32,475 nt of DNA from Sedimenticola sp. (GCA_026992075.1 JALXAM010000075.1:1-32475), one strand, 5' to 3'; shown: positions 7,267 to 15,508, counted from the stretch's first letter. The notes: generated from the sequence alone by a model not told the origin. A program made the numbers and translations.

Positions 7267-7884
7267 ATGAAAGACAAGAACCAACACCAGATCACCACCC
7301 TTCTCTTCGATTACGGCGGCGTGCTGGCCGAAGAGGGATTCCGGGACGGTCTCACCAAAATTGCCCGGCAGCAGGGGCTCGATCCCGCCACGCTGCCGCG
7401 CCAGGCCATGGATGCGGTCTACGACAGCGGTTACGTGGTGGGCCGGGGGCGGGAATCCGATTTCTGGCAGCTGCTGAAACAACGCACCGGCCTCACCGGC
7501 GACCCGGCCCTGCTGCGCAGGGAGATCCTGGAGCGCTTCCGCCTGCGCTCCTGGATGCTGGAATGGGTGGACCGGCTGCGACGGCATGGCTACCGGGTGG
7601 GCATCCTCAGCGACCAGACCGACTGGCTGGACGAGCTGGAGGAGCGCGACCATTTCTTTCACCACTTCGACCGCGTCTTCAACAGCTACCACCTGGGCAT
7701 GGGCAAGCGCAATCCGCGCACCTTCCGCACCGTGGCCTGCCGCATGGGCGCCCGCCCCGGAGAGGTGCTCTTCATCGACGACTCCCTCTCCAACGTGGAG
7801 CGCGCCCGGGCGGCGGGCCTGCGGGCATTGCGGTTCGAGGGTCGGGAGCCGCTGGAAAGAGAACTTGCAGCGCTGTTGGAATGA
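7267..7884 (+). CDS. HAD-superfamily hydrolase (subfamily IA, YihX-like)
   Basis: The 205-residue product has the four HAD motifs: nucleophile Asp15 in LLFDYGGVL, Ser in GILSDQTDW, Lys in GMGKRNPRTF and the acidic pair in LFIDDSLSNVERA. The residue two after the nucleophile is Gly instead of the usual general-acid Asp; the YihX-like sugar-phosphate phosphatases share this DxG form, so activity is still likely. The substrate is unknown. ATG 7267 (MKDKNQ) is favoured because it leaves the normal short lead into motif I; an in-frame ATG at 7234 would add 11 residues, and neither has a clear ribosome site. It ends 12 bases before the stop of convergent polX. Confidence 0.85.
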   Translation: MKDKNQHQITTLLFDYGGVLAEEGFRDGLTKIARQQGLDPATLPRQAMDAVYDSGYVVGRGRESDFWQLLKQRTGLTGDPALLRREILERFRLRSWMLEWVDRLRRHGYRVGILSDQTDWLDELEERDHFFHHFDRVFNSYHLGMGKRNPRTFRTVACRMGARPGEVLFIDDSLSNVERARAAGLRALRFEGREPLERELAALLE

Positions 7885-7896
7885 GGTGTCCGGCGC

Positions 7897-9618
7897 TCAG
7901 CGTTTCAGCGCCTTCAGCAGCGCCTTCACTCCCAGGGTGTTGAGCACGTCGCCCTTCTCCAGCCATCCACGCCGCGCCTGGCCGACGCCGTAGCGCAGGT
8001 ATTCCAGCTGGCCGCTGCTGTGGGCGTCGGTGGAGATCACCACCTTCAGCCCCCGCTCCTTCGCCATGCGGCAATGCAGGTCGTTCAGATCCAGCCGCAG
8101 GGGCTGGGAATTGAGCTCCAGGTAACAGCCCCGCTCCAGCGCCGCGTCCATCACCGCCTCCATGTCCAGATCGCAGGCTTTGCGCTTGCCGATGAGACGT
8201 GCCGTGGGGTGTGCCAGGATGTTGAAGCGGGGATTGTCCATGGCGCGGATCACCCGTTCCGTCTGTTTCCTTCGTGACAGCCCGAAGGCGGAATGGATGG
8301 CGCCCACCACCAGGTCGAGCCGCGACAGCACTTCGTCGGGCATGTCCAGGCTTCCATCCTCCAGGATGTCCACTTCGACCCCTTTGAGCAGCCGGATTCC
8401 CTTGAGCTGCTCGTCGAGCGCGTCGATGGCGTCGCAATGGGCCAGCAGGCGATCGGCATCCAGCCCCCGGGCCACCCCCAGGTGCTGACTGTGCTCGGTG
8501 ATGGCGAGATAGCGATGGCCCAGCCTTTTCGCTGCCCGGGCCATGGCCTCCAGGGATTCCTTGCCGTCACTCTCGGTGGTGTGGCAGTGAAGATCGCCCT
8601 TGAGGTCCTCGAGCTCCACCAGTTTCGGCAGCCTTCCCTGGGCGGCGGCCTCCAGCTCGCCCCGCTGCTCCCGCAACTCGGGGGGGATCCAGGGCAGATC
8701 CACCTGGGCGTAGACCTCCTCTTCGGTGACCCCGCCGATGCGCCTGCCACCGCGGTCGAAGACCCCGTACTCGTTGATCTTGAGTCCCCGCTGCACCCCC
8801 ATGGTGCGCACCGCGATGTTGTGGGCCTTGCTGCCGGTGAAATAGTGCCAGGCGGCGCCGAAGCTGGCCTGCGGTACCACCCGCAGATCCACCTGCATGC
8901 CGGTGCGCAGGATCACCGTGGAACGGGTGCCGCCCCGGGAGATCACCCGCTCCACCGCCTCGAAGCGGGTGAAGGCCTCGGTGACCCCTGCTCCTTTCGA
9001 AGCGATGGCCAGCACGTCCAGATCCCCCACCGTCTCCTTCCGCCGTCGGTAGCTGCCGGCCATCTCCACCCGTTTCACCCCGGGAATCCCTCGCAGATAC
9101 TCCAGCAGCTGCTCCGCCACCTCCTCCACCTCGGACCAGAGGTAGCGCCGGGTGCGCTGCTTCAGCTCCGCCAGCTCGCGCAGGAGGTTCTGTTCGGTCT
9201 TGACCCCGAAACCCGGGAGATTGCGCACCAGCCCCTGGCGCGCCGCCTGCTCGAGATCCGCCACGCTGTGGATGTCGAGATAGTCCCTGAGAATGCGCAG
9301 CCGCTTGGGACCGAGGCCGGGCACCTGCAGCAGCTCCACCAGGCCGGCGTCCACCCCCGCTTCCAGCTGCTTCAGCTTGCGCAGGGAGCCGGTGGTGACG
9401 ATCTCGCGGATCTTGGCGGCCAGGTCCTTGCCGATGGCCGGCAGCGCCTCGAGATCCTCGCCGGCCTGCACCATCTCCGCCAGGCTGTGGGAGAGCCCCT
9501 GCACGGTACGCGCCGCGTTGCGGTAGGCGCGGATGCGGAAAGGGTTCTCGTCCTGGATCTCGAGCAGATCGGCGATGCGGTCGAAGATGGCGGCGATTTC
9601 GGCGTTGGTGACGGACAT
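7897..9618 (-). CDS. polX: DNA polymerase X family protein (PolX: HhH, nucleotidyltransferase, PHP)
   Basis: The 573-residue length is typical of bacterial PolX. The N-terminal 8-kDa-like and helix-hairpin-helix segments (LPAIGKDLAAKI, VPGLGPKRLRIL, LPGFGVKTEQNLL) bind DNA. The polymerase core has GSYRRRKETVGDLDVL with the two catalytic aspartates, and VDLRVV. The C-terminal PHP phosphoesterase domain shows DLHCHTTESDG, ITEHSQHLGVARG, AIHSAFG and ISTDAHS, the metal ligands of a 3'-5' exonuclease. The likely role is gap-filling in base-excision repair. It is convergent with the HAD gene. The PEBP gene lies upstream on the same strand, its stop 31 bases before the polX start. Confidence 0.95.
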   Translation of the reverse strand: MSVTNAEIAAIFDRIADLLEIQDENPFRIRAYRNAARTVQGLSHSLAEMVQAGEDLEALPAIGKDLAAKIREIVTTGSLRKLKQLEAGVDAGLVELLQVPGLGPKRLRILRDYLDIHSVADLEQAARQGLVRNLPGFGVKTEQNLLRELAELKQRTRRYLWSEVEEVAEQLLEYLRGIPGVKRVEMAGSYRRRKETVGDLDVLAIASKGAGVTEAFTRFEAVERVISRGGTRSTVILRTGMQVDLRVVPQASFGAAWHYFTGSKAHNIAVRTMGVQRGLKINEYGVFDRGGRRIGGVTEEEVYAQVDLPWIPPELREQRGELEAAAQGRLPKLVELEDLKGDLHCHTTESDGKESLEAMARAAKRLGHRYLAITEHSQHLGVARGLDADRLLAHCDAIDALDEQLKGIRLLKGVEVDILEDGSLDMPDEVLSRLDLVVGAIHSAFGLSRRKQTERVIRAMDNPRFNILAHPTARLIGKRKACDLDMEAVMDAALERGCYLELNSQPLRLDLNDLHCRMAKERGLKVVISTDAHSSGQLEYLRYGVGQARRGWLEKGDVLNTLGVKALLKALKR

Positions 9619-9649
9619 GATTTCCCGGAAGGGCCAGCCGTCCCCTTCG

Positions 9650-10180
9650 TCAGTGGGCGTAGGTGCCCATCAGCACCGCCTCGCCCAGCACGTGCCCCTC
9701 CATCGCCCGCAGCAGCTCCTCCTTGGTGGGCTCACCGAGATCGGGCAGCACCGTGTCCAGGGCGTAGAGCTTGAAGAAATAGCGGTGGCGACCGACGGGC
9801 GGACAGGGGCCTCCGTAGCCGGTGCGCTTCCAGTCGTTGATCCCCTCCCGGGTGCCCGGCGGCAGCGTGGAGACCGCCTCGGGCAGGCCGGTGCTGTCGG
9901 CGGGCAGGTCATAGAGCACCCAGTGCACCCAGGTCATACGCGGCGCCCTCGGGTCCGGCGCATCGGGATCGTCCACGATGAGCGCCAGGCTGCGGGTGCC
10001 GCCAGGCACGCCCTGCCACTGCAGCGGGGGTGAGATGTCCTCGCCGTCGCAGGTGTACTTCGGGGGAATGGAACCCCCTTCCTCGAAAGCGGGGGATTGG
10101 ATGGTGAAACTCATGGCACTGACCTCCGAAATCACGGACAGAAAAAACGACAGCAACAAGACAAACTTTTTGATCCCCAT
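9650..10180 (-). CDS. Secreted YbhB/YbcL-family PEBP protein (Raf kinase inhibitor-like)
   Basis: The 176-residue protein begins with a signal peptide (MGIKKFVLLLSFFLSVISEVSA) predicted to end near residue 22, so it should act in the periplasm. The rest is a typical bacterial phosphatidylethanolamine-binding protein: IPPKYTCDGEDISPPL, LALIVDDPDAP, WVHWVLYDLP, YGGPCPPVGRHRYFF. Bacterial members of the family have no settled function. The start is firm because a full-length Shine-Dalgarno lies directly upstream. polX follows on the same strand, and the two could be co-transcribed. Confidence 0.92.
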   Translation of the reverse strand: MGIKKFVLLLSFFLSVISEVSAMSFTIQSPAFEEGGSIPPKYTCDGEDISPPLQWQGVPGGTRSLALIVDDPDAPDPRAPRMTWVHWVLYDLPADSTGLPEAVSTLPPGTREGINDWKRTGYGGPCPPVGRHRYFFKLYALDTVLPDLGEPTKEELLRAMEGHVLGEAVLMGTYAH

Positions 10181-10184
10181 GGCG

Positions 10185-10195
10185 TCACCTCCTTA
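10185..10195 (-). promoter_or_regulatory. Unusually complete Shine-Dalgarno of the PEBP gene
   Basis: The minus strand reads TAAGGAGGTGA four bases before the ATG at 10180, an 11-base match to the anti-Shine-Dalgarno end of 16S rRNA. It fixes the start and suggests strong translation. Confidence 0.8.
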
Positions 10196-10281
10196 GGGAA
10201 GGTAGGAAAAATTCAGACCTTCCTCCGGTGCAAGGATGTGCCTGCAAAATCCATCGCTGTAATCGATTGATTTTGTAGCAA

Positions 10282-10302
10282 GCCGCAAACCGCGTTTGCG
10301 GC
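10282..10302. repeat. Perfect 9-bp hairpin upstream of the PEBP gene
   Basis: GCCGCAAAC and GTTTGCGGC are perfect inverted arms around CGC. The hairpin is about 100 bases upstream of the PEBP start. No T-run follows on either side, so a simple terminator is not supported. Confidence 0.6.
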
Positions 10303-10310
10303 GCAGCGCG

Positions 10311-10343
10311 CCCTGACAAAGCCAGGGATGGCTTTTGTCAGGG
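10311..10343. repeat. Inverted repeat CCCTGACAAA...TTTGTCAGGG
   Basis: The arms CCCTGACAAAGCCA and TGGCTTTTGTCAGGG pair over 14 bases with one bulged T and a 4-base loop. It lies between the small hairpin at 10282 and the long palindrome at 10348. It could act as a bidirectional terminator or be a palindromic repeat. Confidence 0.6.
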
Positions 10344-10347
10344 TTTC

Positions 10348-10517
10348 CTTAGGGAACCTCGGATCTGATCCTGAACGAAGCAGATCGCTCTCTTCCGGTT
10401 CGAGTACAAGACGAAGCTCACAGCCAATAGCCCGCTATTGGCAAGCACTTCAACCCAATAATCGGACCGAAGGAGAGCAAGATGCGAGTTCATGGATTAG
10501 ACTCGGAGGTTCCTCAG
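10348..10517. repeat. Long imperfect palindrome (MITE-like) in front of the phosphoribosyltransferase
   Basis: The two halves of this ~170-bp stretch are near reverse complements along most of their length. The outer arms pair CCTTAGGGAACCTC with GAGGTTCCTCAG. Further in, TCTGATCC pairs with GGATTAGA and ATCGCTCTCTTCCGG with CCGAAGGAGAGCAAGAT. The centre is a perfect 9-bp-arm palindrome, GCCAATAGC-CC-GCTATTGGC at 10423-10442. The ends carry CTTAG and CTCAG, which may be part of the arms or a degenerate target duplication. The right arm contains an ATG (10482) with an SD-like AGGAGAG, in frame with the next gene. Confidence 0.65.
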
Positions 10518-10556
10518 TATGCTCTTGACCCCAATATAACGCACTCCGGCATCCTG

Positions 10557-11150
10557 ATGGAGAAGAACCTTCCCTGCGAAATCGTCGACTGGCAGCAGAT
10601 CGACCAGCTGATACTGGATCTGACGAACCAGGTGCGCGGTTCGGGGTTCCGCCCCGATCTCATCGTGGCCATCGCCCGGGGCGGTTTCGTGCCGGCCCGC
10701 CTGCTGGCGGATCACCTGGACGTCTTCGACATGGACAGCATGAAGATCGAGCACTACCGCGGCGTCTCCAGGGGGCCGGGCGCCCGTCTGCGTTACCCCC
10801 TCTCCGCCGACGTGGAAGGCCGCAACCTGCTGGTGGTGGACGACGTGAGCGACTCGGGGGAGACCTTCGACCTGGCGCTGGCCCACATCCGGGAAAAAGG
10901 CAAGGCGGGAGAGGTCCGCACCGCCGCCCTCCATCACAAGGAGACCTCCAGCTACCGGCCCGACTTCCAGGCCGGTCGGCTGGAACGGTGGCGCTGGCTC
11001 ATCTACCCCTGGGCCGTCACCGAGGATCTGCGCAGCCTGCTGGCACAGATGGATCCAAGGCCCGTCGATATCGACGATTTCTCCAACCGTCTGGAAAGGG
11101 AACACGGCATCCGCCTTCCCCGCAGGCGCCTGGAAGAGGTGATGAGATGA
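10557..11150 (+). CDS. Phosphoribosyltransferase-domain protein
   Basis: The 197-residue product has the PRTase fold hallmarks: IVAIARGGFVPARLLADHL near the N-terminus and the PRPP-binding loop LLVVDDVSDSGETFDLA. It resembles the hypoxanthine/xanthine-type PRTases of unknown substrate found in many bacteria and archaea. I chose ATG 10557 (MEKNLPCEIVDW) because it matches the usual start of this family. The in-frame ATG at 10482 has a better ribosome site, but that site and the ATG lie inside the long palindrome and would add 25 unrelated residues. Its stop overlaps the start of the HlyD-family gene (ATGA), so translation is coupled. Confidence 0.85.
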   Translation: MEKNLPCEIVDWQQIDQLILDLTNQVRGSGFRPDLIVAIARGGFVPARLLADHLDVFDMDSMKIEHYRGVSRGPGARLRYPLSADVEGRNLLVVDDVSDSGETFDLALAHIREKGKAGEVRTAALHHKETSSYRPDFQAGRLERWRWLIYPWAVTEDLRSLLAQMDPRPVDIDDFSNRLEREHGIRLPRRRLEEVMR

Positions 11151-12274
11151 ATACGATGCCGGGAAGCGATCAACGAGGCGCGGCCAGCGTCTGGTTGGCG
11201 GTGCTGGTGTTCCTGCTCCTGGCGGCCACCGCGGCCTGGTGGCTGCACCGGGAACAGGCGCCGCTGCCGCCCGGGCTGATCCAGGCCAATGGCCGCATCG
11301 AAGGCGACCGCATCGCCGTGGCCGGGAAGGTCGCCGGCAAGGTGGTGGCCCTTCTCGTGCGTGAAGGCGACAGCGTGGAGAAAGGCCAGGTGATGACGCG
11401 GCTGGACGACAGGCGGACCCGCGCCCGGGTGGACCAGGCCCGGGCCGCGGTGAAAGCGCTGGCCGCCCGGCTGAAGGGGGCACGCGCCTCTCTCGAGACA
11501 CTCGAAAAACAGGTGCCGTTGCAGATCGAAAGCGCCCGCGCCGGGGTGGCCCACGCCGAGGCCTCCCTGGCCGCCGCCAAGGCCCGAGCGGAACAGGCCG
11601 CGCGTGATGTGCGCCGTTTCGAGGACCTGCTGAAGAAGGGAACCGTAGAGGAACACAAGGTGGAGGAGGCGCGGCTCGCCTGGAAGGTGGCCCGGGCCGA
11701 TTTCGCCACCGCCATGGCGGGGCTCACCCAGGCCCGCAAGAAGCTGGCCGAGGCCGAGCTGGGAAGGGAGCGGATCGAGGCCAAGCGGGACGAGGTGACG
11801 GCGCTCGAAGCCGACCTGGAGAAGGCCCGGGCGGCGCTCGCCGAGGCCGAGAGCCTGCTGGACGACCTCACCATTCGCGCGCCCGCCGCCGGCATCGTCA
11901 CCACCCGCATCGCCGACCTGGGTGAAGTGGTGGCCGCCGGTTCGCCCCTCTACGACATCGTCGATCTCGATCGCCTCTACCTCAAGGTCTATGTGCCGGA
12001 AAAAGAGATCGGCAAGCTGCGTCTGGGGCTGCCGGCGCGCATTTACACCGATGCCTTTCCCGACCAGCCCTTTCCCGCCACCCTGCGCTACATCGCCTCC
12101 CGCGCCGAGTTCACCCCCAAGGAGGTGCAGACCCCCGACGAGCGGGTGAAGCTGGTCTTCGCGGTGAAGCTCTACCTGGACGAAAACCCCGGCCACCGCC
12201 TCACCCCCGGCCTGCCGGCGGACGCCGTCATCCGCTGGCAGGAGAAGGCACCCTGGGCGCCGCCGCGATGGTGA
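11147..12274 (+). CDS. HlyD/YbhG-type membrane-fusion (periplasmic adaptor) subunit of an ABC exporter
   Basis: The 375-residue protein has one N-terminal membrane anchor (VWLAVLVFLLLAATAAWWL), then half a lipoyl domain (GRIEGDRIAVAGKVAGKV, VREGDSVEKGQ). A long Ala/Glu/Arg-rich alpha-hairpin spans about residues 95-240, and the other lipoyl half (IRAPAAGIVTTRIADLGEVV) and a beta-barrel follow. This is the periplasmic adaptor of a tripartite exporter, like E. coli YbhG. GAGG precedes the ATG, which overlaps the PRTase stop. The tandem ABC ATPase and two permeases follow, the YbhG-F-S-R order. The cargo is unknown. Confidence 0.93.
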   Translation: MNTMPGSDQRGAASVWLAVLVFLLLAATAAWWLHREQAPLPPGLIQANGRIEGDRIAVAGKVAGKVVALLVREGDSVEKGQVMTRLDDRRTRARVDQARAAVKALAARLKGARASLETLEKQVPLQIESARAGVAHAEASLAAAKARAEQAARDVRRFEDLLKKGTVEEHKVEEARLAWKVARADFATAMAGLTQARKKLAEAELGRERIEAKRDEVTALEADLEKARAALAEAESLLDDLTIRAPAAGIVTTRIADLGEVVAAGSPLYDIVDLDRLYLKVYVPEKEIGKLRLGLPARIYTDAFPDQPFPATLRYIASRAEFTPKEVQTPDERVKLVFAVKLYLDENPGHRLTPGLPADAVIRWQEKAPWAPPRW

Positions 12275-12292
12275 CCCCTCACCCGGCCAAAA

Positions 12293-12398
12293 GCCGACGC
12301 CCCGGCATTTGCAGCGGGGCTTCGGCAGCAGGGATGCTGCCGCAGAGCCTACAGGGATGTATTCACGGCGTCCCCGCTGCAAATGCCGAGGCGTCGGC
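12293..12398. repeat. 27-bp-arm inverted repeat between HlyD and ABC genes
   Basis: The arms at 12293-12319 and 12372-12398 are reverse complements at 26 of 27 positions (core CGGCATTTGCAGCGGGG). The 52-base loop holds a second hairpin, CGGCAGCA-GGGA-TGCTGCCG, and the string ACAGGGATGTATTCACGGCG, which I recall as a recurring intergenic sequence in gammaproteobacteria. It lies inside the exporter operon and could limit or stabilise the downstream transcript. Confidence 0.8.
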
Positions 12399-12449
12399 GC
12401 GCGGAAAGCGTCGCGGCTATCGAGCTGAAGTCCGACTTACAGATGACCA

Positions 12450-14198
12450 ATGGAAACGGATGCCACGACAGTAATCCGCCTGCGCGGCTTCGAGAAGCGC
12501 TACCGCCGCCAGGTGGCGGTGCGGGGCGTGGACCTGGAGGTGCGGAGCGGCGAGATCTACGGGCTCATCGGCCCCGACGGCGCCGGCAAGAGCTCGCTGA
12601 TGAAGGCGGTGGCCGGGGTGCTGGCCCACGACGGTGGGCGGGTGGAGGTATTCGGCATCACGGTGGACTCGGAGGCCGCCGCCGAGCGCATCAAGGGGCG
12701 CATCGGCTTCATGCCCCAAGGGCTGGGGCTCAACCTCTATCCCGAGCTGTCGGTGGAGGAGAACATCGACTTCTTCGCCCGCCTGCGCGAGGTGCCGGCG
12801 GCCGAGCTGGCGCGGCGCAAGGCGAAGCTGCTGGCCATGACCCGGCTGGCCCCCTTTCGCGACCGCCCCATGAAGCACCTCTCGGGCGGCATGAAACAGA
12901 AGCTGGGGCTGGTCTGCACCCTCATCCACGAACCGGAGCTGGTGATCCTGGACGAGCCTACCACCGGCGTCGATCCGGTATCGCGCCGCGACTTCTGGGC
13001 CATCCTGGCCGAGATGCTGCGCGAGCGCGGCATCACCACCCTGGTCTCCACCGCCTACCTCGACGAAGCCGACCGCTTCCACCGCCTCTCCCTTTTGTAC
13101 GAAGGCACGGTGCTGGCCACGGGCGAGCCGGACCAGCTCCGCGCCCACGCTGGCGGGGACGACACCGACCTGGAGCAGGTCTTCGTCTCCCTGCTGCGCG
13201 ACCAAGGGGTGGCAGAAGAGGTGACTGCATCTGTCCCCTCCACTACAACACCAGGCAACGAAGCCGCCATCGAGGCACGCGAGCTGACGCGGGACTTCGG
13301 CCACTTCCGCGCCGTGGACCGGGTGAGCTTCCGCGTGCGGCGGGGCGAGATCTTCGGCCTGCTGGGCGCCAACGGTGCCGGCAAGACCACGGTGATCAAG
13401 ATGCTCACCGGCATCCTCCCGCCCACCAGCGGCTCGGGACAGGTGGCCGGAGCCGACATGGGCCACGCCGGCCACCGCATCAAGAGACGCATCGGCTACA
13501 TGTCCCAGGCCTTCTCCCTCTACCGCGACCTCTCGGTGATGGAGAACCTGCGCCTCTTCGCCGGCATCTATGGCGTGCCGCGCCGGCAGCGAAAGGCCCG
13601 CCTGCGCCAGCTCATCGACACCACCGGCCTGGCCGGCAACGAACGACGACTGGCCGGCGACCTGCCCATGGGCATCCGCCAGCGCCTGGCCCTGGCTTGC
13701 GCCCTGGTGCACCGGCCGCGGGTACTCTTTCTCGACGAGCCCACCTCGGGCGTGGACCCCCTGGGACGGCGCCGCTTCTGGAACATCCTGCTGCGCATGG
13801 CGCGCGAGGAGGGGGTGGCCATCCTCATCACTACCCACTACATGAGCGAGGCGGAGCAGTGCGACCTCCTGGCCCTGATGCACGCCGGACGCATCATCGC
13901 CGACGCCTCGCCCACCGAGCTGAAGGCGCGGCTGGAGCGCGACGCCGGCAAACTGCTGGAACTGGACTGCGACCGCCCCCTGGTGGCGCTGGAGACCCTG
14001 GAAGCGGCGGGCTATCGCGGCGTCTCCCTCTTCGGGCGCAAGCTCCACCTCCTCTCGCGCCGACCGGAACGGGCGCGGGAAAAAATCGAGATCCTGTTGC
14101 GGTCCAAGGGCGTGCGCCTGCTGGCCCTGCGCCCCAGGCCACCCACCCTGGAGGATGTCTTCATCTACCGTATCCTGGAGCAGGAGGCTGCCTCGTGA
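12450..14198 (+). CDS. Tandem ABC transporter ATPase (YbhF-like)
   Basis: The 582-residue protein has two complete nucleotide-binding domains. The first has Walker A GPDGAGKSS, signature LSGGMKQK and Walker B LVILDEPTTGVDP. The second has Walker A GANGAGKTT, a degenerate signature (DLPMGIRQRL in place of LSGG) and Walker B LFLDEPTSGVDP with a switch His in ITTHYMSEAE. The C-terminus ends in the usual RPPTLEDVFIYR. It energises the two downstream permeases for drug or lipid-type export. ATG 12450 has only a weak ribosome site. Its stop overlaps the GTG start of the first permease, so they are translationally coupled. Confidence 0.94.
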   Translation: METDATTVIRLRGFEKRYRRQVAVRGVDLEVRSGEIYGLIGPDGAGKSSLMKAVAGVLAHDGGRVEVFGITVDSEAAAERIKGRIGFMPQGLGLNLYPELSVEENIDFFARLREVPAAELARRKAKLLAMTRLAPFRDRPMKHLSGGMKQKLGLVCTLIHEPELVILDEPTTGVDPVSRRDFWAILAEMLRERGITTLVSTAYLDEADRFHRLSLLYEGTVLATGEPDQLRAHAGGDDTDLEQVFVSLLRDQGVAEEVTASVPSTTTPGNEAAIEARELTRDFGHFRAVDRVSFRVRRGEIFGLLGANGAGKTTVIKMLTGILPPTSGSGQVAGADMGHAGHRIKRRIGYMSQAFSLYRDLSVMENLRLFAGIYGVPRRQRKARLRQLIDTTGLAGNERRLAGDLPMGIRQRLALACALVHRPRVLFLDEPTSGVDPLGRRRFWNILLRMAREEGVAILITTHYMSEAEQCDLLALMHAGRIIADASPTELKARLERDAGKLLELDCDRPLVALETLEAAGYRGVSLFGRKLHLLSRRPERAREKIEILLRSKGVRLLALRPRPPTLEDVFIYRILEQEAAS

Positions 14199-15349
14199 AC
14201 CTCCACCGGGTGGCGGCCATCGCCTACAAGGAGTGGCGCGAGGTGGTGCGCGACCGCCTCTTCACCATCATGGCCTTCGGCATCCCGGTGATCACCCTGC
14301 TGGTGCTGGGCTACGGCGTCTCCCTGGACGTGGAGCGCATCCCCTTTGCCGTGCTGGACCAGGACCGCAGCGAGCTGAGCCGCGACTACCTGCACCGCTT
14401 CATCGATTCTCGCTATTTCGATTTCAAAGGCGAGGTCTCCGACGAGCGGGCGCTGGAAGCCCTCCTCTCCGACAGCCGCATCCGCTTCGCCATCGTCATA
14501 CCGCCCCGCTTCGGCCAGCGGCTGCGCGAGGGGCGGCCGGTGGCGGTGCAGAGCCTGGTAGACGGCGTCTTCACCTACCGCGCCCAGGTGAGCAAGGGGT
14601 ACGTTGCCGCCATCAACGGCGACTTCAACCGCCGGCTTTTGCTGGACCACCTAGCCCGCAAGCGCGGCCTCTCCCGCCAGCGCGGCGAGACCATGGTGGA
14701 GCCGGTACAGCTGGAGGTGCGCTACCTCTACAACCAGGCGATCCGCAGCCGCTGGTCCATGAGCTCGGGCCTCATCATGCTGGTGCTGATGTTCTCGCCC
14801 CCCTTTCTCACCGCCCTGGGGGTGGTGCGCGAGAAGGAGAACGGCTCCATCTACAACATCTACGCCTCCACCGTGAGCCGTGGCGAGTTCATTCTCGGCA
14901 AGCTGCTCCCCTATGTCGCCATCTCCGCCATCAACGTGATGGTGCTCTGGTGGCTGGTGATCCTGGTCTTCGGCGCCCCCTTCAAGGGCATCCTGCTCTT
15001 CTACCTGCCCGCCTCCCTGGTGTTCGTGGTCTGCACCACCGGCATCGGCCTGCTGGTCTCCCTGCTGGTGCGCACCCAGGCGGCCGCCGCCCTGCTCACC
15101 ATCGTCATCACCTTCATCCCCGCCATGCTCTTCTCCGGCCTGCTGGTGCCCATCGAGTCGATGAACCCCGAGGCCCGCTTCGAGGCCCATCTCTTTCCCG
15201 CCATCTACTACCTGCAGGCGGTGTGGGGCGTGTTTCTCAAGGGGCTGGGCTGGAAAGGGCTGTGGCAGCCTGTGGCGGCGCTGGTGGCCTATGCGGCGGT
15301 GATCTGGTTCATGGGGCTGATGCTGTTTCACAAGAGGCCGGGGAGATGA
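14195..15349 (+). CDS. ABC-2 type permease (YbhS-like)
   Basis: The 384-residue protein has the ABC2_membrane layout: one N-terminal membrane helix (LFTIMAFGIPVITLLVLGYG), a large periplasmic domain to about residue 180, then five membrane helices ending in IWFMGLMLF. VREKENGSIYNIYAS is the usual conserved loop after the second helix. The GTG start at 14195 overlaps the stop of the ATPase gene (GTGA). With the second permease it should form the membrane channel of the exporter. The two permeases are separated by a 177-base gap full of repeats. Confidence 0.92.
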   Translation: MNLHRVAAIAYKEWREVVRDRLFTIMAFGIPVITLLVLGYGVSLDVERIPFAVLDQDRSELSRDYLHRFIDSRYFDFKGEVSDERALEALLSDSRIRFAIVIPPRFGQRLREGRPVAVQSLVDGVFTYRAQVSKGYVAAINGDFNRRLLLDHLARKRGLSRQRGETMVEPVQLEVRYLYNQAIRSRWSMSSGLIMLVLMFSPPFLTALGVVREKENGSIYNIYASTVSRGEFILGKLLPYVAISAINVMVLWWLVILVFGAPFKGILLFYLPASLVFVVCTTGIGLLVSLLVRTQAAAALLTIVITFIPAMLFSGLLVPIESMNPEARFEAHLFPAIYYLQAVWGVFLKGLGWKGLWQPVAALVAYAAVIWFMGLMLFHKRPGR

Positions 15350-15365
15350 GGAAGTTGGTTTTTTT

Positions 15366-15508
15366 CCCCTCACCCCTGCCCTCTCCCGGAGGGAGAGGGT
15401 GTTTTTGGTCCCCTCACCCCCCGACCCTCTCCCGGAGGGAGAGGGGGAAAGAGGGCAGGCCTTCTACCCAAACCCCCTCTCCCCCAGGGAGAGGGTTGGG
15501 GTGAGGGG
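15366..15508. repeat. Three GGGAGAGGG hairpins between the two permease genes
   Basis: CCCTCTCCC ... GGGAGAGGG occurs three times with a 3-base loop, at 15379-15399, 15425-15445 and 15475-15495. CCCCTCACCCC flanks the first two copies on the left (15366, 15410), and its reverse complement closes the array at 15498-15508. This is a REP-like intergenic repeat family; a related single copy lies at 29402. Confidence 0.85.

Noticed and set aside
8293-9774. A 493-residue plus-strand frame
   Set aside because: Antisense shadow of polX; no domain and no ribosome site.
15366-15508. CRISPR array
   Set aside because: The three repeats are palindromic hairpins of uneven spacing, with no unique spacers of constant length.
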